Below, piece after piece: positions 46,101 through 51,600 of a stretch of DNA of 64,000 bases. The DNA comes from an uncultured Amylibacter sp. Lineage in GTDB: Bacteria; Pseudomonadota; Alphaproteobacteria; Rhodobacterales; Rhodobacteraceae. Positions within the stretch are counted from its first letter, which is position 1. The number at the start of each line of letters is the position of its first letter. The DNA lies in NCBI GenBank assembly GCA_959347425.1, contig OY365741.1, positions 1,884,501 to 1,948,500 of the forward strand, given 5' to 3'. Made by a program: the position numbers and the translations under genes. Below the pieces are notes generated by a model. The model searched no databases and had not been told where the DNA came from. It saw nothing but the letters and a program-made list of their open reading frames with translations.

Positions 46101-48449
46101 ACCATCAATTACAGAATCAGCGCTACCAGAAGCACCTCAGGCTTTCTAACAGGGTTAATTGGCGCGGATGGCGCGGCTGGTGTGTTTATCAGTGGCAGGG
46201 GGGCGATAGGTGATATAGATCTCAATGCCCAGAGGTCAAGTAATGCAGCTGATACCTTTTTTGGTGGGTTTGTGGCAACAAACAAACTGCTTATTGCCGC
46301 GCCTGCCAGCCCATCGGCAAATCATGAACAATTCAATTGGTATTATAAGAATTATGGGGTAGGGGATAGAAGGCTATTCAGCGACTTTGGGGATAGCGGT
46401 GAGGCTGTGAAGACTGCCTTTTTGGAAGGCTCAGGAACTGGGTTTTTAAATACCGCAGGTTTAGCGCGTCCAGACCTGACCGTTGTCAAACTGGGCGGGG
46501 ATGAGTCTAGCCCCAATGGGTTTGCCCTTGTGCGTGGCAGTGTCGGTGGGGTTGCTGATGCTCCTGCGGATCGTAGGTGGCGTGCTGGGTTGTTATCTAG
46601 TACAGATTTGGGTGCGGCTTTTGTTACCGCGCCAACGTTGCTTACTTGGACGGGTAGCATTCATCTGTTGACCGATGCAGGTGCTGTGCGGACTACTAAT
46701 CGTCCGTTCACCTTGGATTTTACCACTGGCACACTTACCACCCCTGACCTAGCAATTGGCACCAACGATATGATACGGATTGCTGGTACGTTCCGCGTTA
46801 GCTCTACAATAAATTCACTGTTAGGCGTGGGTGTTCTGGGCGGGTCTGCGTTTTTCACGGATACGAGCGCGACCACTACCACGGAATTGCCACTGATTGG
46901 ACTGATTGGCACGGACGGCGCGATTGGCGTATTCCACGCGGCCACGTTGGGTGTTGGCGGGTTTGAGGCTGGACCGCCCGTGCCCGCCCCTTGCATCGCT
47001 TTGGTTACTTGTCGTGCGAATTATGACGCTTGGGTGGCGGCTACTACGATAACGCCTCTTGCGTCGGGCGAAGCCGAGCCCCCCACAGAGAGTCGATTTT
47101 TTACATCCACGGGTGATAAGTTGGACACGGAAGACATTCCGGGGAGTTCGACCAGTGTTAATCTTTCCACTGCGACAAATGGCGGGACTGCTTTGGGCGG
47201 GGATACCACCGATGGGTTTGCCTATCGTGCTGTAAACGGGCTTTTCCTTGTGGGGATTACCGAAACAACCGATTTGGGTGCGCCTGTGGATGCGACAACC
47301 GTTCTGGGGACTTGGAAAGGGTCGTTTGTAGTGGGTGAATTTTCAAATCTCGCAGCAACCTTTACGCCCCACGATTTTACCCTAGCGGTTACCTTTGGTG
47401 ATACAGCATTGGGTAACGCGGGGTCGGTGGCTTCTGGCACTATCGGCACAACGGGCTATGTCTTTGAAGGCGAATTTGATGCGAGCGGGGTGATTTCTGG
47501 CACAACCACACACACAGGCGTAGACTCAGCCCCAAGCAACGGCACGGGAGTCCTGCGAGGGCTCATCGGCGTAAAGGGCGCGGTTGGCGTGTTTATCAGC
47601 GATGTGGGCGCGACCAAGGCCTATGCTGGCGGGTTTGTTGCCAAGCCAACTCCGCCACCTCCGCCACCTCCGCCCAACCCTTGCGTCGCTTCGCCTCCTT
47701 GTGCTGATGTGGAATTTGCCGCTTGGGAGTCTAGTTTTACTGGCGGGGTTAATGCCAGCCAAACTTTGCAGGAGTCGGGTTTTACGAATCCAGTAGGTCA
47801 TACTGGTACTTATATCAAAGCGATTTTAATAGATGGAGAGCATGAAATCGTGATAAATAAAACTCTTTCGACCTCCGATATTTTGAACACCAGTTATTTA
47901 CGCTTGAATGATACACCGAGTGCAGACGGCTATGAAAGCGGTATTGCCTACGCGGGGAATACCCCAGCATTTAATGGTCAATCATACGCGGGGATTCTAC
48001 CAACCACAAATCTGGGCGCACCGCTTACCGATGGCACCAAAAATGGCACTTGGACGGGCAGGTTGCGCGGGTGGTATGGCGACGAGAACCCTCTATTCTC
48101 TGATAGTTTATCAATGCGAGTTACTTATGGCGTTAGTGATTCTTCAAAACCGACCTCGGTGGGGACGATTAAGTCTTTGACTAATGCAACTGAAAACACG
48201 CTCGGGGCATCTGAGGATCTAACTGCTGGTAGTAATGTTACGATAAATGTTAGCGGTAATTTTAACGCTGCTGGTGTGATGTGGGGCGATGTTGCTTTTG
48301 ACGCAACTACTAACAATGGTCATTTCAGTGGGCTGATTGGTGCAAAAGGTGCGGTTGGCGTGTTTAGAGGCACCGTAGGCGAAACCGTAGGTGCTGATTT
48401 CTCTGGCTATGCTGGCGGGTTTGAGGTCAAGCACGTACCCTCGCCCTAA
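25197..48449 (+). CDS. Giant modular surface lipoprotein, 7750 aa (gene 4)
   Basis: The ATG at 25197 follows AAGGGGAG by 8 nt. The signal peptide has an n-region rich in Thr, Ile and Lys, a core ALIALFAGLFIL and lipobox LAAC (Cys 40), followed by a run of about nine Gly. Order: Cys-rich region 1 (about 55-1845), one beta module (about 1846-2075), Cys-rich region 2 (about 2080-2540), then 21 more modules to residue 7750. Modules 8-15 mostly belong to a distinct subtype ending GGFEV or similar, with a VNFGEGTI strand; other modules end GGFVA-like. Pro-rich linkers occur near 40130 and 47650. The tail is GGFEVKHVPSP, without the Cys pair of genes 1-3. The estimated mass is roughly 0.8 MDa. It is predicted to be anchored in the outer membrane with a very long display region. 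No frameshift or internal stop was seen over 23 kb. Ligand and role unknown. Confidence 0.95.
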   Translation: MITAISTIKTTIKTHITITRLATRGALIALFAGLFILAACGGGGGGGGGNDVVDPGGGTTCTNPFAEGCGAAGAGARAAAITTCRLLIEDNKACADTIPDAVVACLTDPYACDADAYNTAIGTNTATVLIGALQTGRTNDCRTGGGTGIAGGITSDLLCDGAIDNTCQPISRATDATRNQLIFDNLCNNAPKYIDARQDFIADCTDFDLFNNVGCTTQITTCTTAPFGANCRSDVYAGHRAQACRESTPNARCAAEEILATYCTANPFGVRAGCLTDDNFAGARITECTMGNNGAQERCKDTARFTDNTLIACFTDPYGTDCEGITDYNATNARANRKTYCIGLGEEVGGDTLCNTAVLNVCTGDDADIFDPLCFANEYQIARETACRATDLNSRDARCPTTVTQVCDDNPFTQTLGGRTGYLCTDAEDATARAALVARCTSETSENLDTACGARIGATFLRICIDDPYAGGCGDVALNDLRIAHWHNCTRDVLRDDLDCRSVASRVCHSGSDGRSDANPFFALCRTTGNTYGGARTQFCTRGSNRFLPECATPNFERDCNANPFAAACLRSNSYATDRATIISDCVSDSPENLTKCDLIIDGGTLTVAMCVADPFNADNGCSTNTSFDAARVARTALCAATATPFDTLCNDFDDIATARTTHCTTERTSFTDECEDPAYANTQALRTSFCGKTANLFELDCEGNSGVAEARTALALLCFTNAEAEGCDQFANGVGGATVAQCSADPVSVAKGCPSNESFDTLRNNRITLCRTSGDGQDPFDSLCDNFPEIAELQEAYCSSGAGSFNMNCALDYPDATVIGRRAFALSCRTPPIAPACATTIVAGSVTVAHCIENPYQRACYGTANNRNPDFINEVADRDALCRNGGNIYSSLCLNSAGEEIVAGIIADRVAGCTTPAQAAFNPSCTEEAYTGTEAAQRGYCSTLVTASGTDIIERCPKYSASICGADANANPFAAICTTNDRDNSVNQIAFCNLGQNAAGASNPAPQCSNDATKVCPSDPFNENAGIDGMVNCNDDVTIPVINARAARCAAGTQGTGECNDLNSVSRVCVASGQRANPFASFCNDAVLGDMAKTEALETAKATFASACASASASQYCDTLDVKNALCSSSGEFVRPFANTCAGPVGIAARVSFCGAGDNVAEDARCNDDSIIASVCRADPFSDACEASARANFEELRELRAQYCETSSLNDVLCTSDAADFICEDGYTGTGGRVEPNLLSGVCTQPEYLNDRRDACLRLNSKNAACDDITEVTDACRENPFDTRNPGCLHISQAGDLQSEYCQGENTWQNVCDTLAKETEGVNDVATARVNACLNLTSGVEADCKALSSVGEACEATPFADGCIIFTGTVLDGYEKGYCETLATAWHVGCDELDAAGDNMVSAMRSSACNDATQVDDDTLAGYFNPRCNTLESFGMACSSDPFAATTPGCAFHEDFEDLVANYCTASGTTWQDACDMRAGLNEGNNVVSTARLGACLGDDDADTDCTPLLIAHCDDTDNPANQFAMVCGNVGNSMNRVAQLQKACAEGGLGASTLCTDQTRARAYCTTIDPYAGIGCEELATDSEVMSFRTSYCMDVNNADATGCGEIADVCMANPFDGRCVDASGTAYADARKARADACVLDSPAVDCTRVNACNARPFSATPAHIPATGTATTCSSDPAFVAIRAALVTKCIVVNAVNDDPDCENAVADQKEVNTNDASCLENPYSMDVNCELPTQLGSPGNVMTARASFCRTTTGSNSFSGSCDSTNADIKKAQSLSCLDAATPADLNSNCPTLITNFCTATTGVSAFNDLCRGETGNATARATLCANGADDDTCTETGASFTAWTKADEADTDADILDPGAAVNSGKVANFIKGVLNADGKLHVKKGVATSLEANANLASDYKGVALRGDAEDGFALATADIDGDSTHRLYVGILHTTNLGAPITTDTGTALWKGVIRVLRYRETDPVSAPESYSGDFVLSIDFATRVLAFHGNDGRADLTTATLSILTGTTFDRATGLITGSVSLVNTARSFSVTGTLRGIIGEEGAVGVFASPMATTFGDIVGGFVASAVDRVAVCPIETNPFGEGCNRVNDTDVLDAQFLACSTGTRPDNLPVKLEDCNNADLSGVICNNDTAPGSRADPFAEICTNDAITMKTNPSNFATVRAAVRTHCANNANVLDSVCRARVAQLARLDLVCVATDVSTLFGARCDGYSEYAKARALICRKRGSGSTLTCNTDEIRAEVCVSGGVAANPFDAICTPTTATYAGGRTLFASRCARDNANDPRAIAGLDGADCKNTGLNSVCLADPFSTGCATDEDYELARSDRIAACRGDETLIYSDDIYNNIFDYNCSGAIIEVCGSPRTTAAPKDAVLFSDTLCTNKAYDARRAAIVADCVANKATTNEECEFGIVIDQADMITKKVSDCLDSPYDVACATNAFDDRRTAVLGGCKTTFTIGASDSVNCVDVQTSVCGGGVYSDNPFDAFCDEKDVTDVDNPLTIDAKILTSQRIRYCQDSTNRAANVDGCAEFLTRATTTALLDAQSPELGESPNTVSPENEFLRGTADGLNTGGFIQKDGVFAFVSTLNLKTATHNGAALDGDAADGVAYFAGRRHITQGDVTTDVNYYAGIHSGTDLGNPLPRQYGQDGVDKTVNWNGRIGWLVYDSVRNGGYAFDGTNGTDGVMDFTLIVNLTDRSIRANITRTAVLSGARGFFLQGDYDENGVIKGIARYGDLGTLSTASTALYNGFLIGLIGAEGAVGAFHLTESGAGAVGGASGGFVASASAAGSGRIEQTAGSINYWIVNREDADESALVVLETSEEIGEDNPDVNFIIGSAKGERGIAMVDAQNQATLKFSAGSSNGLAYGFADYGSGGTKVEKFYVGLLSSTDVGTPITMGANPTLSWGGRLAIAKQDNQGSETGPYLIETDFTLLITFVGSGGTITTPAGAGTRLLLPRSIYDTSSARTADEFVIAGTFDEFGLISGTTTYYANNRGTRAELEGVLTGLIGAQGVVGVFTSKASGAGAVGHYVGGFVASEAFGLGGVENWQNNAVEEVITGSPPNETITFTKITVKAAGNAEQRDGDYTFIGGGTNTLDLGSATKSNTLTQDLTFDENLILDNGDVFSLNSNAVGGISIAQATIGGDTQFYAGLLANIFVGLPLQTEPSVNWQGVISIIAGGDVPALYTNNFTLVINFSIKSVYSNTTFLRTLGNVNHDIELSGKFNDKGVIYGTATYQVGNTRNVGLLTGLIGTNGAAAVFGGNAGDPGRFVGGLVAVPSGTTLLTPRSQFVWAEGIDEAVFENTRFNAGVASFSADDNTITWKEDDDDEVEIVTTDANAINVDTTFLGGVDNVDGTADGFVVFTTTDNNIRTQHVGILSGTNLGRPVVNTGGVGSWSARMAGLVILDGTETDFNTDFTLSVDFTNGMISADQSDLPQFADAGSEFIFNFMNVEWNTGTGIFKSGITLTANTGDGTKDETGILRGVIGADGAVGTFKVSEDPGTGGRTFIGGFVAVPESIGARRGQPAYWAQYARNADNTAGLDVKGVRTAKAGAVATGGDGDYTLIEGGLETLELGLEVAKHATNSVDLTFANTEVSPDGSTFSLDPTVAGGISVTTDATGLNGAGVKYYVGLLSGTDVGRLQSRSTPSATWVGRLGFITGDKSYTPDFELAINFDERTLTSFNPDDSTDRILLYTEAGSPFTLAIDGEFNDRGIIYGTTTYRFVISTTPSSWAGVLTGLIGEKGAAAVFYSDTAIKYAGGFIAVPNRGARTRVDDTPPASYSIWADGVDATAQKDTNSGTDTANTDNTAAFTIKVADSPSTTNQISLNLAPFGGDGEDGLIGYANADATARHIGLLSSTNLGGVPIYTGTATWEGVMQLIIGNGGAEGVVTQGFTIDVNFDTQALTFADTTFTSNSVAYSLALNLLAWDVGSGLFTGTINIATTALATQQISAGSVRGIIGTDGLVAAVRSTTNAHSSFTGGFVATATRASETSFIEYFSSTAGGEVLEDFADGSTAKFARPTGNSLRLEDGSPLAGSSVYRLGAGAVSGGTVTGGSGFVVSTDVANLAVGILPSTDLGAPLPLILAKTATWTGKLFISFAPASVKDIVLNLNFAEGTIKTMADVTITGTDTIDVDGYFGLNPRALAAKLPIGLLGGVVNYKRTTAPILTPLTLIGQIGERGVVGIFRGTVGVAPVVGGFSALSSGTTANGREYERFLGGSIPATLDNVHPYDSVSFVRVGADGQIGGRDVRANHLFGLGGDNDPTTNPNGFTFGVGLQVNSLGNSVDVRRLTTGIWASADLGQVLLKTEPTAIWTGTVQTLKVNGNAARNVVGGVVESPFKIQVDFANSRIATLDADDAQGAVVLTDCIAQTCDTINFANIQYNADGVIQNFSNPVNYTTNGTTYGLQFAGLIGQRGALGVFRGYFSRASIRFQRQQAPGIVGGFQVRPSGRVMIEAPEDRVGAPKQLNYAAYLKYYYTDYLDTRHGSGIRVTPRRDAPSGEILSQFVASNDLGSAINTGPSDTLNFNLAGNFNTFRVHLNGADTATNNGFILVVGNRMFLTQTGQNFVTLIQTHSYAGLSAGADVGRFSDALAGTTANWLGTFYSSGFIAGSGDTRAPARFPISLTVDFGEGTIGTGGDFTLSQGHSVNIAGTFGTANSDENQGILGGFITYTGPNDDETKRITRAPLYGIIGDAGALGVFASGKYGADGDGEDSPLVGGFEVSPNPIPTANYALFYNYFVKQTDGLQLRNTVTKKSSILAGTRTGLVQEGINDPATCVPMPDQCIQRLGYQTIRLGGDERSNSGFAIMGTKTNAEGRGYSYGGLLSGTNLGAILPVSFGSGVTKAVWHGSFYVNTNKIERPDSFFDTLLHHPLSLTVDLSAGTLQTVDLLGNLGTVALTPNSSVRINGKFGLSATTANVPYGLLLGDVRVNTTDYKLIGLIGVDGAIGIFRTSAAQTTHVTIGGFEVSPPPPPAYGRGNYATFEDFYRRRATTADRYLTPSVTADTDQFVRGLRIGLVKHNFAGTLEAGSFAPLSVYLGGNTNSGNAFIIENFNGTHVVGLLGTTDLGFAPHENLATATWLGNFYVSNNVATTGTDGPAPLEIKSGVIVDFGAGTLTSTQETYTLANNQFISFGIYGKFGEDHELPLGILDGIVKYGHHATDAASIVTADLPLIGVIGRAGALGIFRDPSDNNLVGGFEAGISTDYDVFLEGARSAIRTGLLISPGRFSNSSSIQRSNVHEVNDAGTGLKAEAIKYDTTGTPPGGEWPTKPTGTQIAGFATGTKYGFGDDAESLSGFILAGVDVMTIPTNVGTPTNVHTQQTLRIVGAGFLPTSTLGAAILDITGSATWRGGKAYVLDTVDATTKVFNVDFTVNFAKGTFNTAGAVAVASKIGTDGMPVTDGQAGQTLLIEGKFGQGAPAFSAGFLTSGRVRYYNGDETAVQTNALYGLIGRGGAVGIFAGGGQAGANNGYAGGFWVRPGATEVTTAVEVKYATYLSHYRAEIKDSVNITAEPSGRVEFFNGTIGATGGLVVQQNLTFRLGGDDADAANENGLRFNVFRNLKTVGLLGQTDLGDVLPNTTPTAIWYGRLFAKTDATAFSTENEKQIGLDVNFSEGTIDTPDPAQFTIGEQTHSVSIRGRFGLHDFVRRSSVPTATGLLTGFVEYTHYQTAAVRFPLIGIIGAEGALGIFKGNVADVGLVGGFEVTPDTAEQITARGANHTTYITQFGGYVNGIVKDNFASQISQADGIQLIRTPTTRNPNGDGNSNIIEETFRLGGVTTSSDTNYRDGFAFAKYIGSGDKSVGLLFTTDLGTAVINTTPTAIWSGRLVVHYDKAADDTKNSQLDLRVNFGEGTIETLAPISIVAYKADATLADAVRKQTLEIKGRFGSHVDAQGLRTGTLGGSVIYTVGHHTVPNPITREALNLRARALHHALITTRFPLLGLIGEDGAIGVFHGSVSKAALEASDLTTGIAVEAVNVHIVGGFEVSPRAALPSTITASFERWARGATQCESINQRARTIDFDTRCDSEDYTAIAFIHPNDIFRPSDDLSGSTGARQGFVLGSTTAIGIDLTDALTLPRDGNGVEVARDIEILTLGGHTLLRGTNENTIEGTKGATVNSAGERFVLSTAMGTLDDGVAFIEVNGFSSSYAGILSGTDLGAPLSTSSTLAVNWPGTFAIVANGDTRITNDFVLNVNFATRRISWTEARADGYALQGRYDANGIITGIIKGKQGIPSGGSSLYFTGNLTGLIGAQGAVGAFVIDSGTRQRVGGFVAAPVTKISGTSYAHFEEHHGALTGQRKLNANLLADDDAGLLAGTPTGLNATVANGTFAFGTGGFQTAYYLDGGTSGDDGFALLRGTVSGATDSANNGLKHRAGILSGTDLGPVVSAAVNGLWTGTAYVIHNSGAAASRTTAFATEQLNFIVDFTAGTINTVGNPIGESGEFGAVVGATNRFKVEGTFGGDLPLGILGGMVTYGLAEDDSEDSIMELSGLIGAEGAIGVFANEASASLRYAGGFTARPFALTDVGKADPPAAIVVGVLRDYATLPTMGSTTKGEFLKLGNTLTSDNVTNHLPTDFTLTTDSIFTLRNDEEFTGGFAYFTTEKGNDKFYYVGILADTNLGGPLTDVSGTAVWDGQFSENRTVTSDDNDDFIRFHIDFGAGRFQFRNTEQNRGDGRLVREGNTYALNGVFGNGIIDVYNNVLTTGQLGGQMIGVFGGVRHEVPITGLIGAKGVLGTFVDPVKGSNFVGGFWAVPKLRIEDDLLSKVVNFTDWKDSFGRRDPLPTQLNRITRNSEFLAGMETVVGENGLDDMGRTDFARVSHLATVSPTSIVRFALDFGSDSVTYGDYPLGADATGGVAGFWQDSGDHRYAGLLSSTNVGAPINSVLQTGEWRGQFVAYRSAPSSIFTTRTDFKLQVGFNADGTGGTLTMTDVADSQTTTFNSHYIMVGGKYDARGVISGTINYRISATRSTSGFLTGLIGADGAAGVFISGRGAIGDIDLNAQRSSNAADTFFGGFVATNKLLIAAPASPSANHEQFNWYYKNYGVGDRRLFSDFGDSGEAVKTAFLEGSGTGFLNTAGLARPDLTVVKLGGDESSPNGFALVRGSVGGVADAPADRRWRAGLLSSTDLGAAFVTAPTLLTWTGSIHLLTDAGAVRTTNRPFTLDFTTGTLTTPDLAIGTNDMIRIAGTFRVSSTINSLLGVGVLGGSAFFTDTSATTTTELPLIGLIGTDGAIGVFHAATLGVGGFEAGPPVPAPCIALVTCRANYDAWVAATTITPLASGEAEPPTESRFFTSTGDKLDTEDIPGSSTSVNLSTATNGGTALGGDTTDGFAYRAVNGLFLVGITETTDLGAPVDATTVLGTWKGSFVVGEFSNLAATFTPHDFTLAVTFGDTALGNAGSVASGTIGTTGYVFEGEFDASGVISGTTTHTGVDSAPSNGTGVLRGLIGVKGAVGVFISDVGATKAYAGGFVAKPTPPPPPPPPNPCVASPPCADVEFAAWESSFTGGVNASQTLQESGFTNPVGHTGTYIKAILIDGEHEIVINKTLSTSDILNTSYLRLNDTPSADGYESGIAYAGNTPAFNGQSYAGILPTTNLGAPLTDGTKNGTWTGRLRGWYGDENPLFSDSLSMRVTYGVSDSSKPTSVGTIKSLTNATENTLGASEDLTAGSNVTINVSGNFNAAGVMWGDVAFDATTNNGHFSGLIGAKGAVGVFRGTVGETVGADFSGYAGGFEVKHVPSP
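25370..30730 (+). repeat. Cys-rich repeat region 1 of gene 4
   Basis: About 1790 residues. It starts with the conserved cap (TNPFAEGC ... CLTDPYACDAD). The middle holds two copies of an eight-Cys super-repeat of about 110 aa (starting near 27336 and 27666), marked by TVAxC and NPYQxxC or DPVSxxxGC motifs, also found in genes 5 and 6. The distal part uses a different beat, with AYCTTIDPY- and SYCMDV-like units. Confidence 0.85.
30733..31425 (+). repeat. Lone beta module between the two Cys-rich regions of gene 4
   Basis: A complete module: FTAWTKADEADTD entry, GILHTTNLGAP, ALWKGVI, FVLSIDF, GTLRGIIGEEGAVGVF and GGFVASAV. The Cys-rich pattern resumes immediately afterwards (CPIETNPFGEGC). Confidence 0.8.
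31437..32860 (+). repeat. Cys-rich island 2 of gene 4
   Basis: About 470 residues with the same (D/N)PF...C motifs as region 1 (NPFGEGC, DPFAEIC, NPFDAIC, DPFSTGC). It ends with YCQDSTNRA...FLTRATTTALLDAQ, a boundary sequence also found at the Cys-to-barrel joints of genes 2 and 3. That suggests this joint, and not the earlier one, is the ancestral domain boundary. Confidence 0.8.
32870..48446 (+). repeat. Array of 21 beta modules in gene 4
   Basis: Module ends lie near 33560, 34325, 35050, 35765, 36515, 37180, 37830, 38570, 39400, 40140, 40830, 41665, 42345, 43190, 44055, 44785, 45490, 46288, 46985, 47655 and 48430. The set begins with GGFVA-type modules. From about 37200 to 43190 it becomes a diverged subtype with PLIGxIGxxGAxGIF, VNFxEGTI and GGFEV-like strands, then it is mixed. 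Isolated Cys pairs occur in a few modules (near 38320, 39550 and 43250), unlike the otherwise Cys-free modules. Confidence 0.8.
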
Positions 48450-48469
48450 TCCCTAATCCAACGATAAAA

Positions 48470-48492
48470 ACGGGCGCATAACCCGCGCCCGT
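48470..48492 (+). terminator. Stem-loop after gene 4
   Basis: A perfect 8-bp GC-rich stem, ACGGGCGC (48470-48477) and GCGCCCGT (48485-48492), with a 7-nt loop, starting 21 nt after the stop. It is followed by only a short T-tract, so termination may be partial and completed by the next stem-loop. Confidence 0.6.
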
Positions 48493-48524
48493 TGCGGTTT
48501 CCCCGCTCGATTCGGTGGTTTTAG

Positions 48525-48543
48525 CACAATTTTGTGTTTTTTT
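48525..48543 (+). terminator. Second, weak stem-loop with T-run after gene 4
   Basis: CACAA-TT-TTGTG (48525-48536) followed directly by seven T (48537-48543). The stem is short and AT-rich, but the T-run is good. Together with the stem at 48470 it may separate gene 4 from gene 5. Confidence 0.4.
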
Positions 48544-48565
48544 CAAAAAACGGGCGGGTTTTTCC

Positions 48566-48594
48566 TTTACAAAACATTAAAACTTTGTAAATAT
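48566..48594 (+). promoter_or_regulatory. Promoter of gene 5 (type B)
   Basis: TTTACA (48566-48571), 17-nt spacer, AAATAT (48589-48594). The -10 match is poor on its own, but spacing and spacer sequence follow the gene 4 promoter closely. Confidence 0.5.
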
Positions 48595-48602
48595 CGCAAA
48601 AA

Positions 48603-48617
48603 TGGCGTTAATCGCCA
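48603..48617 (+). promoter_or_regulatory. Leader hairpin of gene 5
   Basis: TGGCG, loop TTAAT, CGCCA: a 5-bp stem just downstream of the promoter, within the untranslated leader. It is of minor size and could be chance. Confidence 0.3.
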
Positions 48618-48655
48618 AGCAGGATATACCTTGGGCTGCCAATGGTATTATGAAG

Positions 48656-48660
48656 AAGGA
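48656..48660 (+). promoter_or_regulatory. Shine-Dalgarno of gene 5, decides the start
   Basis: AAGGA, 9 nt before the ATG at 48670. The frame stays open upstream to a TTG at 48532, but that lies inside the terminator T-run and ahead of the promoter, and would add 46 residues ahead of the signal peptide. Confidence 0.7.
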
Positions 48661-48669
48661 ACACTGCCA

Positions 48670-51600
48670 ATGACTGCTTTTATACCAACGATAAACAAAC
48701 AACTCATATCTGCACGGCTCGCGGTTATCGCGTTGTTTGCAGGGTTATTTATCCTATCCGCCTGTGGCGGGGGCGCACCTTTGGTCGCTGTCAATAATAC
48801 GACGAATAACATAGTCACTGACCCTTGCGCTGATAATGTGTTTGCCGATGATTGCCTGACGGCGGGCGTGGCTCGGCGGGAAACCGCGCTGAACACTTGT
48901 CGCAATACAATACAGGCAAACCCCACTGCCACCTGCGCACCAAATATCCCCGCCGCTGCCGTCACGTGTTTTACTGACCCGTTTTCTGCAGCTTGCAAGA
49001 CAGCGGAGGCAGAGTATCAGGCGGTATTGGATCGTACCCCCGATACCCCAAAAATCAGTACGTTAAGGGATGAGAGGACCGAAAGTTGCCGTGTGGATAC
49101 TTTAACGGGCGCACCCCTATGTGGTGGCGCGATTGCCAATACTTGCGACCCTGCCGCCGCCGCCCCTGCTATGACAGGGTCAGGCAACCTCCGCGAATTG
49201 CTGGTTACCGATATGTTATGCAATGATGTGGCGGAGTATAGCGACGAACGGGCGAATTTCTTGGCTGATTGCAGGGATGGTGACGGAACAAATAACGCGG
49301 GTTGCACTGAGACGATTACCGCTTGCGCCTATGCGCCCGCTTCCAACGCTAATCCGTTCGATCCGATGTGTAGCGATGCTACCTATGATATTGACCGTAT
49401 TGTATATTGTCAGGAGGCTATGGCGGATGATACCGATAATTTTAACCCTGTCGCAGGGTGCGTGGTCCAGGGCGCGAATATCGTCACCACCTATTGCGCG
49501 GCGAATCTCTTTACCACAACGGCAAAGTGTTCAGAGAATGTTGATTTTGACGATGAACGGATTGCCATTTGTATTGAAGGGGCGAATGCGGAAAATGATG
49601 ATCGGTGCAAGAGTACGGTGACCTTTACGGTACAGCAACGGGCTTGTTTTAGAAACCCGTTTGGCGATGGCTGTGATACGTTGCTGGGTGATAATTCAAT
49701 GACAGCAGAGACAAGCCGTACATCCTATTGTCGCACGGTGGCGGTCTCGGATTTGAAGGCAGATACCCTCTGCACTGGGGCGGTTACAAATGTTTGCGAT
49801 GTTAACGAATTTGATGCCCTTTGTTTTGCCGATGATACTTATGTGGAAACGCGTGAAACCACCTGTCGTACCACACCATCTAATAGCGATTGCACGGCTA
49901 CCATAGCGGGGCTTTGCACGGATGCTTTTACCAAAACGCTTAGTGACCCACCGGTTAATCTTTGCGTTGATACGGGGGGGAGTACTACCTATTTGGATGC
50001 CCAAAATATCGCCTGTTTGGCGAATGATCAGGCGGATGATAGTTGCAGGGGTACGGATGGTTTGATTGATGTTTTCTGCAAGGCAAACCCGTTTAATCCA
50101 GCGGATGATTGCATGGCAGTGGCCTATGACCCCGACCGCGAAACTCTTTGCCTTAACGAGCCAACGCATGGGGCTGGGTTGTCCTGTGGCAGTATTATAA
50201 GGGATCTTTGCTTGGTTGACCCACTGAGGCAAACAACTGAGGCTACGCCCGCGGACCTGTGCGGTGCGGAGCATGATGGCCCGCGCGAAGCCAAGTGTCG
50301 GGAGATTGATGTTATGGCGGTTGGCACGACTGCTGGTTGCGTTGATTTGGTAGCAAAAACCTGTACCTTTGTACCTGCCGTTGCGGGCGAGGGTGGCGGG
50401 GCTGGAACACCTGCCTCTGGCAATCCTTATGATACGCTTTGCGATGATACGGTTTATGGGAATGATCAGACGGCTTTTTGCAACGACCCCGTCAATATGA
50501 CGATGTCGTCACGCTGTAATCAGGATACCAGAAATTTCTGTGATATGAATCCGTTTGGCTCGGACTTGATTGACTGTGGTGGAAGCTATGCTAACGAACG
50601 AGTAACCGCGTGTCGTAATTTCGCAGATTCGGGGACAGCATTACCGAGTGGCGCGGATTGTACGGATACAATCTCGGGTGTTTGCTCTAACAATGTATTT
50701 GATACGCTTTGCACGGATAGTGAAAGGGAGGTTTCGTGCCTTGCTACCCCCAATGTCCTTTGCGTACCTACCATAACCCGCGTTTGTGAGGGGGTTGAGG
50801 GTGAGGCTCCTGTTGCTGCGAAACCCTTTGATGCATTATGCAATGACGACCCACTTTATCCAGATTTGTCTTATACCTCTGCCCGCGAAATGGCGTGTAT
50901 AGCTGTGGCTTCTGGCGGGGCAACCCCTGATACTGGCGTAAGCACAGGTGGCACGGATAGATGCCCCGGTTTTATTATGAGTTTCTGTACGGGTAATCCG
51001 TTTGATACAACCAACGGCCATTGCGAACATGTAAACTATAATGGCGATCGGGAGTCGATGTGTAGCGCGAGTGGCGCGGCCTTTGGTCAGTCGCAGTGCG
51101 CGGATACGATAACGCGGATATGTGTTACGGGCAGTGATATTTTCAATTCGATTTGCGATGTGGGGGCTTATGGGGGCGATTATACGCAACAGCGGATTGA
51201 CGATTGCACCAGTAACTCCCCAACAAACCCCTCCGCCTGTGACACGGCAGAGGTTTATGGCGCGATTTGTGGCGGGGATACGGGCAATGCTAATACCAAT
51301 CCGTTTAATGATGTTTGTGCATCGGCAACCCCTGCATCTGGCGTAACGCCCATGACCCTTGCCATGGCGCGTCAGGCTGTTGTGACATTTTGCAACAATC
51401 CTACGAATAAGAATATCACCGCAAATTGCATGGCAGTGAACAATACGATTGATACTTTGAACGCCGATTGCGTGCTGGTGGCAAATACCTTTAATCCTCG
51501 GTGTGATTATACCCAATATGATACCGACCGCGCGACGTTCTGCGGTGTGGCTGGGGGTGTGGATAGCTTTAACCCCGCGTGTCAAGAAGAATACGAAACC

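Noticed and set aside
8885..48446. Regular DNA repeats considered as CRISPR or other non-coding arrays
   Set aside because: All repetition is in-frame and amino-acid constrained, unit lengths vary, and there are no uniform spacers or cas genes.
48532..48669. N-terminal extension of gene 5 from a TTG at 48532
   Set aside because: It starts inside the terminator-like stem and T-run, precedes the likely promoter, has no SD, and would bury the signal peptide behind 46 residues.
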